DNA from: Lamellibrachia columna
Lineage: Eukaryota; Annelida; Polychaeta; Sabellida; Siboglinidae
Assembly (NCBI GenBank): GCA_963662155.1
Contig: OY759271.1
Location: 36,149,027 to 36,213,026, forward strand
Direction: 5' to 3'
Length of the DNA: 64,000 nucleotides
Each line of letters opens with the position of its first letter. Positions within the stretch are counted from its first letter, which is position 1. The position numbers and the translations under genes were made by a program. The notes under the pieces were generated by a model. That model did not search any database. It saw only the letters and a list, made by a program, of their open reading frames with translations, and was not told the DNA's origin. This document shows positions 21,901 through 30,900 of this stretch, piece after piece.

Positions 21901-24900
21901 ATTGTCAATCCCACAATGCTATGCACTGCCTAGTTTCCTGTTTACAAGTTGTTGCTAAGGAGAATTTTTTCGATAGCCGATAAGCAAAGATATTGTAGTC
22001 AGATACGCTGTTTATTCGAGATGCTGCCAAATAAAACAAACGTATTGCACAAGCGTCTTAGTCAGTGTAATGCTGAACATCGTTAGTCGGGACAATATGT
22101 GGACTTTGCAGCCGTTATGGATGGTTGAAGTGACCTTGTTGAAGCAGACAACACTACTGTTACTATTACTAGCAGGGTTGGCATGTAACGAAGTAAAAGT
22201 ACTTCGTTACAATACTTGAGTAGTTATTTCAAGTAATTGGCGTGTAACGAAGTAGAATTTTGACTAAATACTTTTTTACTTGTAACAAAGTAGTTTTATC
22301 TAAAGTAACGCGACTTTTTACTCCGTTACTTTTATTTACTTCGCAATATATTTTCGTTACATTTTTTCCCAAAACCACTGCTGCCGGTGGCGCTCCACCG
22401 TCAACGTCATTTTAAAAACTGTTCATAGTCGCCAGGTCAAAAGCTGTCGATATCATTCAATCGCATGCCAGTTCGCGATCATATTTGCATGCATACCTCT
22501 CTTCGGGAAATCGACACAACCAGTTTTATATCTACGTCAGTGAATGAAGTCTGCCAAATATTGGCATAGGTCAGGTCAAGGCCGTTGACATGAAATGTCA
22601 CTTCGAGCACACAACGATTGAACGCCATCTCAAACCACGATGCAAATGTCTCCGTTGCACCATATAAACTATTAATCAGTAAGTTTCCAATACTATATTA
22701 TAAATATTAAAATTTGCAATTTCGACAACGTATTGATAATCCACATACACTGACACAATTCTGATATTCGTGAGCGAATGCGCATCGAGAACCGATTTTC
22801 GCCCACTGGCATTGTCAGCAACGCCCTTACCGGCTTAAACAGCATTTTACATTCACGAATAAAATTCATATTGAGATGTTTAATAAATTCAAATAATGAT
22901 TACTCTACAGAACTAAACAGTAAAGAATTGATACTCTGCCATTTGGCACCATCTTTCCCCAGCAACGGCTTATTCAAGCTGACCCATAAACAATATCAAA
23001 GACAGGGACAGGGTCAGGGGCCCTGACAGGTCACTTTTAATTGCAATTAGCAACAGCATTCCTCTGTTGCACTGGTCTGTTTTCTGATCAATGCTAGCCC
23101 TAGTTGGTGCCAGGTAACCAACACAGCTAGCTGTTAAAGCCTGTTGTTTCAATGTTTGTGTGAGCTGATAAGACATTTCTGGGAAGACAATGAGAAGGTG
23201 GGGGTTCACAAGCCAGATGGCTCCATCAGCTAGGCATCAGATGTCTTTGTTAATTTTACTATGGGCAGTGCTAGGTTATATTACCTCTGACTAGTTTCCC
23301 TGAGAGGCTACTATTAGTACTGGACTGACCCTCTACCTACTCAGATACAATCACACCTGCGTATACATATCCTGTTTTACAGTCTAGCTCCTCCCATACC
23401 TCAGTGAAACAGGTAGATAAAAAGACAGATTGTGCCTCATTATTAATTAAGGATACACGCGCCTCGTGAAATAACAAGAACTGTGAAATTCGTAGATTTT
23501 CTAAAACCACATTTTTGTGAGTGAGGTGAAGGCAAACAAGATGATGGCGAGTGGTACATCTGCGGTGAAGGCTGCTACATTGCCGACAACAACGTTGAGT
23601 GGGAAGGGCCGCTTGACACGTGATCGGATGAAGAAGTGGTCGTCCTACTACAGAAAGGCAATTGTTGAGAATGCCACAGATGCAGCCCACCACGCTGTTT
23701 GGGCCATCTTCTTCCACTCCCTGTCTACCCTTGATGACCCTCACCACTCCTTCTGCTCTGACACCTGGTGCTACTGGCTACAAGCACAACTTGAAGGTGT
23801 GGATCCTGCCATCAAGCTGAAGCAGATGAAGCATGACACACCTCTGCCACGAGATGTCAGTGAGCGCCTGATCCCACTGTTTGAGCACCTGGCCAACCCT
23901 GACCTGCTTTCTCGCTGCATGAAGTTGGTGACCTCCAATGCAAACGAGAGCCTACATTCGACGGTTTGGAGGAGGGCACCGAAGGAAAAGTATTGTGGCA
24001 AGAAGACGACAGAGATTGCGGTTGCCCTGGCAGTGATGTCATACAACAAGGGAGCTGGTGCATTGTCTGATGCCATCAGTAGTCTGGGTGTGTCACCGGG
24101 CAAGACGTTGCTGCGAGTCACTGCCCAGCTTGATGCGCTTCGTCTTCGAGTTGCCGACAAGGTCGCACAGACCGCAACCAAGACATCCAGGAAAAGAAGG
24201 GCCATGCAGAAGTTGCAACATGACATCAAGATGGTAGCTTCTGAGGGAGTCGTCTATGACGCAGGTGGACACTGGCCATTTGAACTGAATTTTGTATGTT
24301 ATTTCGTCTTGAGAATATTGGCGAATCCCACTCTCTCCATATTATTATTTTACATTTTATTACTATTATTATTTATAATTACTTTCTTGAATCTATATAT
24401 AATTCCTTGTTGAAATATGGCCACAACAGTGCAATATTAGAGACAGTATTGATAGCTGTACTTTAGTATTCTGTTTTTGTCGTTTTTCTCAGAACAATAT
24501 TTTCACATATTTTCAGATTTGTGGAAAGTCCCCCGAAAAAAGTTACAAAGATATGATGCTGAGATTTTCACTGCACACAGATGCATCGTGGTTCTGTGCA
24601 ATGAGTGATTTTGAACTAAATCATAAGTGTCTGAGAGACCACATAGTGGGGGTAATGAATAAAAATAATTTAGCTAACATTTTTTTTCCCCCATCCAAAC
24701 TACTTCATTGCACAACTTGATATATTACTTACTAGAATAAATCAGAAAATGAGACCTACATTATTAAAATTTTTCATGGGACTTCCTACAAAACCATACC
24801 TATCAGCAATTCTAAGATTTCCGTTACCATGGTTACAGTTATGCAAATTGCAAACTATCTCATGGGTAACCTTCTTTTTATACATATATTATACCCTGCA

Positions 24901-27900
24901 AATTTGGTTAAGATATAATGAGTAGTTTTTGAGATATGACATACACCCATTTCACGAGGAGCCTGTATCCTTAAGTTCTGTATTTAACTGAAATTAGTTG
25001 ATGTTGTGAGCGCTCATTAAAGATAATGTAATTTTCCAAGCATCAATGGTGACAGACCGATTGACCAGCTAAGGCTGTCTTGGAGCACATTGTTATAGGC
25101 AGAGTGGTTGCAAAACAGTTGTCAGATGCAAGTTGTGTAATTTATATAACATTACTCATGATTTTGTTGTTATTTCTAAGTGTTGTACTTTTACTTCTAC
25201 TTTTAAAAAGTAGTTATACTTTTTACTCAAGTAGTTTTTTTTACAAAGTAATTTTACTTTTACTCAAGTAGTTTTTAGGTGAATTACTTACGGTCCAATC
25301 AGCGACTTAGTAGGCTTTGTTGACGTTATCAGAAAGAGGCACGCATGCGCAGTATCGTACTGTCGGCCATTTTTTCAATTTGGATAGGAAAAGTGAATTT
25401 TCCGCATCGTTTGTCATAATTTTTTGAGGTTGCCGGAAAAGAAATGGCCGGATCAAGTGGCGCTAGTGAAGCATCTTTTGATGTGTCGTTTGAGATGGAC
25501 ATTGGCAAAGAATTCGACGGGTTTTACGCAAGAGATGTCAAGTTAGTGGAAGAACTAATCCAGGCAAATTCGATTGAGAAAGTTCCAATGAAGTTGACGT
25601 CTCCGACTTCGAAAACAGCGACATTGACAGCAGCTCCGACGATAACAATGTGATACTCGACCCAGACGATTTAGACGCTGTGTGTTTTGTGTGCTTTATT
25701 TGAACTTTACGTGTGAAATGTCGAGTTAGTGGAGGAACAAATCCGAGATTGTCTAGGCGGTTTCAATTGAGAAAGCGATGACGAAGTTAGTCTCTGACTT
25801 CGAAAACATCGACATCGCATAACGTTGTGATACTTGACCCGGACGATTCGGACGCTGTGCCTGTTTTGTGTTTTATTTGAACATTACATTTTCATACTTT
25901 TTGCTGATTGTTGTTGCAACTGCAGACTTGAAGACTGGTACAGACTAGTATGCAGTGATATATAGACATTGCTGCTATTCTTAAAAGTGGACATTTATAT
26001 CAGTGAACCATTTTTATTTTGGACATTTGTTTTTTTAAATTTCCATACATTTTGTTGTTGTTTTCCATGGCATTTGTCATGCACCTGTCTGTGTTTTCAT
26101 GAATAAATTGTAGTTGGATGGATAGCTCATTCATTCAGCTTTCAGAAAATGTATACTTTTATGGGTCTGTCTCTTACTATTATGCTGTTGTTAGACAATC
26201 CCCTATGCATGGTAACAGAAAACTGAATCATTGAAATAACTGTGGTTCCTGGGGCAAATTTTGCTGGCGATCATGTGGGTTTGAAAGGGTTAATGCCAGC
26301 AAAGCTGGGCCAAATGAACCGAGCAGTGTCTAGATTGTGACACTGACATTGATCGACATAATACGTGTTTCTGTAGCATGTTTGATACATTCGTGTCTAA
26401 TTCTATGGAATATTTCTTGCAACCATGGCTATACAAGTTTTATATGTTGGCTATGAGTACTTACATTGTGGATATTACGGGTGGGAAAAACTATGATATA
26501 ATTGTATTACTTTTAATTCAATTTCACTCTTAAAATCATTCAGATACTGTACACAGATGCTAAGGCTATCATTATGCTCATCTGCAACATTTAGTATGTG
26601 AAAAACATTAAAATAACTTAGTTCAAACTTTTAACGTCGTTTTCTCAGTTGTCACTTTTTTTGGGGAAAAATTAATAGATCTCCAAAACTAACCAATCCA
26701 TGAGCACCAAATTTTTACACAGCAATGTGAAGGTAAATATCTAAATTCCTGTGCATTGAAATAATGATCAGTCAATTGGGTGACATTCCAGGGGGGTTAG
26801 AAGGTGAATATTTTGAGGAAAACAAAAATATTTATAGAAAAATCTGACATACATAAATGGCCATGCACTGAAAGTTAGAACAGTTAATTATCTAATGAGT
26901 AATATTTTTGCTTATTTCAGTCAGTTTACCTTTTTCTTCTTGTGACGTTTCGACTGCTATCAGTAATCTTCTTCAGTGCGGGGGCACACACCAGAGTGAT
27001 ACGTCTGTGTAGAATGACTACCGTGTTGCCATCTAGCGGTAGTTGTCTGAAGAAGATTGCTGATAGCAGTCGAAACGTCACAGAAAAAAAGGTAAACTGA
27101 CTGTGAAATAAGTAAAAATATTACCCATTTGAACCATCCAGTCTAATGAGCATCTTCACTTTTAGTTCATTATCTAGCTAATAACATTTGAATTGGAGAA
27201 ATTGATTGAGGGGTTTAAGTTTTCTATTCATTTAAGGTCAGACACTACAGATAAAATGTTTTTTTTTCAAATATTTTAATTATGCAAAATTGTTTTATCA
27301 TACATGAAGAACATCAAATGACAAGGAAAAAAATTTGGGGGCCCCCATCACCTTGTTGCCATGGCAACAAACAAAGATGGCCACCATATATGACAAATAT
27401 AACATAACTTTGAAATGTTGTAAGTCCTCCAATAATTCAGATACCAATGTACTTATTTAACTTTTTTATTTACAACACCTCATGATATGCAACTACGAAG
27501 AGATATCTTATTTATTGTCATTACTTAATTTTTTTTGGATAAAAAACCCACATTTTCCGTTACAACTACTAACATCACTAAAAAAAAAAAAAAAAAAAAC
27601 CTCTTCATAGTTGCATAGAGAAGACAATAAGGAGCACATTCATCAAAACTTCATTGGTGTAGCTTCATTATTACCAGAGATATGACGTTTCCAAATTGAA
27701 TTTTTTTATTTTTTGTTGGCAAACGGCTGTCAAAGATTACGTAATGGTTAGAGGGATGATTAACCCTATACACTCACCCCTGTACAGAATAAGTCGGCGG
27801 CAACCGGTAACTTCAAGAAGCATTACACCACGTCAATGCTGCCCCTGGCGATCAATTATATACCATTTGAAAGCTTACATCTTCAGCTTTCCGATAGAGG

Positions 27901-30900
27901 TACTGCTAAATGACGTTTTGGCCGAGAATATCGCCCACCGGCGAAATTCATGTCATGCTGTTGATCATGTCAGTGATTCTACTTGTCTTCTACTAGTCAC
28001 GGTGGGGATCGCTACACTTTATAAAAAATACTAAACGCTCACAAAATATGGCTAATGTTCGAAAGAGGTATACTTGCGAAGAGGTGCTGGTACAATTAAT
28101 TTCTGGTGAGCTGGTGTAGGTACAATTCATTCATAACTTGATACAATTAATTTCTGGTGAGCTTTATGAACATAGAACAATATATATATTCTTGTGTCCT
28201 GTCTAGCCTTAAAAGGAGACCTTAGAAGGTGCGGCTATCCTTCCTGGGCCTTGGAAAAAGGTGATGGAAAACAAGAGGAGAATAAAGGACAAGAACAACA
28301 GAAAACAGGTTGTCATCCCATAAATAGGTATTTCAGAGAGGGTTGATTGGGTACTGAAGAAATACGGGGTGACCACAGTTATGCGTCCACACACAACAAT
28401 GAGACGTCTGATGGTACACCCAAAGGCAAAGTAGAACCGGAAGAACAGGGTGAACTAATCTACCAAATATTGTGTAAGAGTTGTGGTGCAGCCTACAAAG
28501 GAGAGACAGGGAGATTGTTTAAGGCCAGACTAAATGAACACAAGAAAGATGTAGAGAATGCACAAAAAGAATAAGAAAAGAAGCGGTCACAGTCCACCAC
28601 CAACATGACCTCACAGACCACCGAAAATCATCTCATACAATGGGAGGGAGTAAGTGGTAGAACCGAGACGAGGGCAACTTCCTCACGCGTATGATGACAT
28701 CATCCGACATCATTAGTACTGACGAAGTCACCTTGATAAGACGATGACAATTTCTACAAAGGTAAAAACAACTTTGGATATGTCAAAATAATAATTTCAA
28801 CATGAAATGGCTCTCTTGGTAGATACAATGTTACAATAATGTAGCTAGTGTTTGTCATGCTATGTATAGACGCTTTCTATCCATAAATACCTGTAAGGGT
28901 ACAAACTGTGTAGGTATAATTATTATATTCACGATGACATAGAAAAGTAACTTCTGCTAGCCTTTTTGAAATTTTGACCCCGTGGGTATGGCTCCAAATC
29001 CGACCCCCTTATGTCCATCAGAAGGGCCCCGGGTCACATTGCAAACTTTCATCCGGATTGCCTCACAAATGCGGTCGTTTATAAGCCACAAAGAACAAAC
29101 AAGACACTTTGATTAGACACTGCATGTAAAAAACACATTTCATCACCTTTTCCGATGCAGATCGCGTATGCACGGGTGAGCGATGGTAATTTGTGAGCAA
29201 TATTAGATAAATAAGGAATTATTTTACTGTTTCAAGTATTTGTATTGCAACAAATGCTTTACAATACCCCGAGATGCCTATTCTATATTCTTATCTGGCT
29301 TAAAGGGGATACATCCCAGATGAAATTACATTTTTGACAAAATTACTCAAAATATGGTGCCACTGTATTTTGATAACTTTGTATATTTACTATCCATATT
29401 AAAAGTTCATTTTTATAGCAATTACATACCTCTAGATCACTATCATTCATGTGTCTTTCAATTAACAAATCCCATTTTTCAATATTTGACAGGCGTTTGC
29501 AAAAAACTGTTTTTCCAATTTTGAATCATCATATCTCTTGTAATAATGAAGCTACACAAATGAAGTTTTGATAGATATTTTACACATCTCTCTCCGTGGT
29601 TGCATAACATGAGGTGTTGAAATAAGAAACTGAAAGAATTACATTGATACCTGAATTATTGGAGGAGTTTCCAAACTATGCTATTTGTCATATTTGGTGG
29701 CCATCTTTGTTTGCTGCCATGGAAACGGGGGTCTGGCAAAATTTTTTTTTACTCAGTAAAACCCACTCTACAGCTTGGGTGAAAACAACTGCATTAGCTA
29801 TGCAATAAAAAAATAAATCCCAGACTTCTTAGAAACGTTGACAATGTTTCCATAGTAACGACCGAATGTTCTTCTATCTTCGAACCAGCTTTAATCGTTC
29901 GCCATGAACGTAGAACATACCGCCTGGGTATTGTGATTCCAGTACACATCATTACTATATCTACCTAACTAAATCATGTCCTTAAACCAGCAAATATCAG
30001 TGCTAATGTAGTTTATTGTGCCTTTGAAGCTATTGGTAAAGGGTTTGTGTCAAAAATACACTGCCACTTTCAACTGTTTGTTAACTTATTCATGGTGGTG
30101 TAGCAAACGTAATTTGGTTATGTTAACAAATTTCCGTAAAATTATCAGTGACACTGTCATATTTATGTATGTTATTTATTTGTTGGTTTTCTCAAAACGA
30201 TATAATAATTTTGCATTCTGTCTATTTTTTAATATTTATAAAAATGAAAAAAAATTCTTTAACATAACCAAATAAATCAAAACTCAAGATTTTATTAATC
30301 TGGATTATTATGTAGTATTACATCTACAATCCTTGAAGAAATGGTTAATTTATCTTAAAAACTTGTACTGAAAATACTAAATTCAAGACAAGCATATAAT
30401 AGCCGCCCCAGCTAACATAATTTTTTTGTGTGAAATGCGTTTGCTTGAAAGCAATCTGGTTCCTGAATCATTCGGAGGTGTTCTGTAGACTACATGCAGG
30501 AAATGCATTCATGTGGATATAACAGTGGTGCCACATTGTGGACTAGACTTATACAATTTCTTCTTTAGGACATTCGCACTCCGCACGGAAGGAAGTGCGC
30601 GCACCTTGTGTCGAATGTCTTGTCTTGCTGTTAAAATTGTGTGACTTTACGTGGTTTTGGAAGCTTCAAGGATTTTCAATTGAAGATGTAACATACTGTA
30701 TGGAATATCGGTTCGACCGAATAAAAATACCGGTTTCAAATCCGCATAAAAATATTTGTACGCAGCACTATACTGAGTGTTAACAGTTTTGTTGGCGAAA
30801 TATGGCAGTTCAACCGAGTAAAATTTGCATGTTCGAACTTTGGAAAAGGTGATAAAAATAATTTTTTTTCAAACAAAATGTTTGTTTGTGATGCTACATG

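Noticed and set aside
21642..21933. Two overlapping plus-strand frames of 74-92 codons
   Set aside because: Overlapping different frames with no homology or gene context; probably old repeat sequence.
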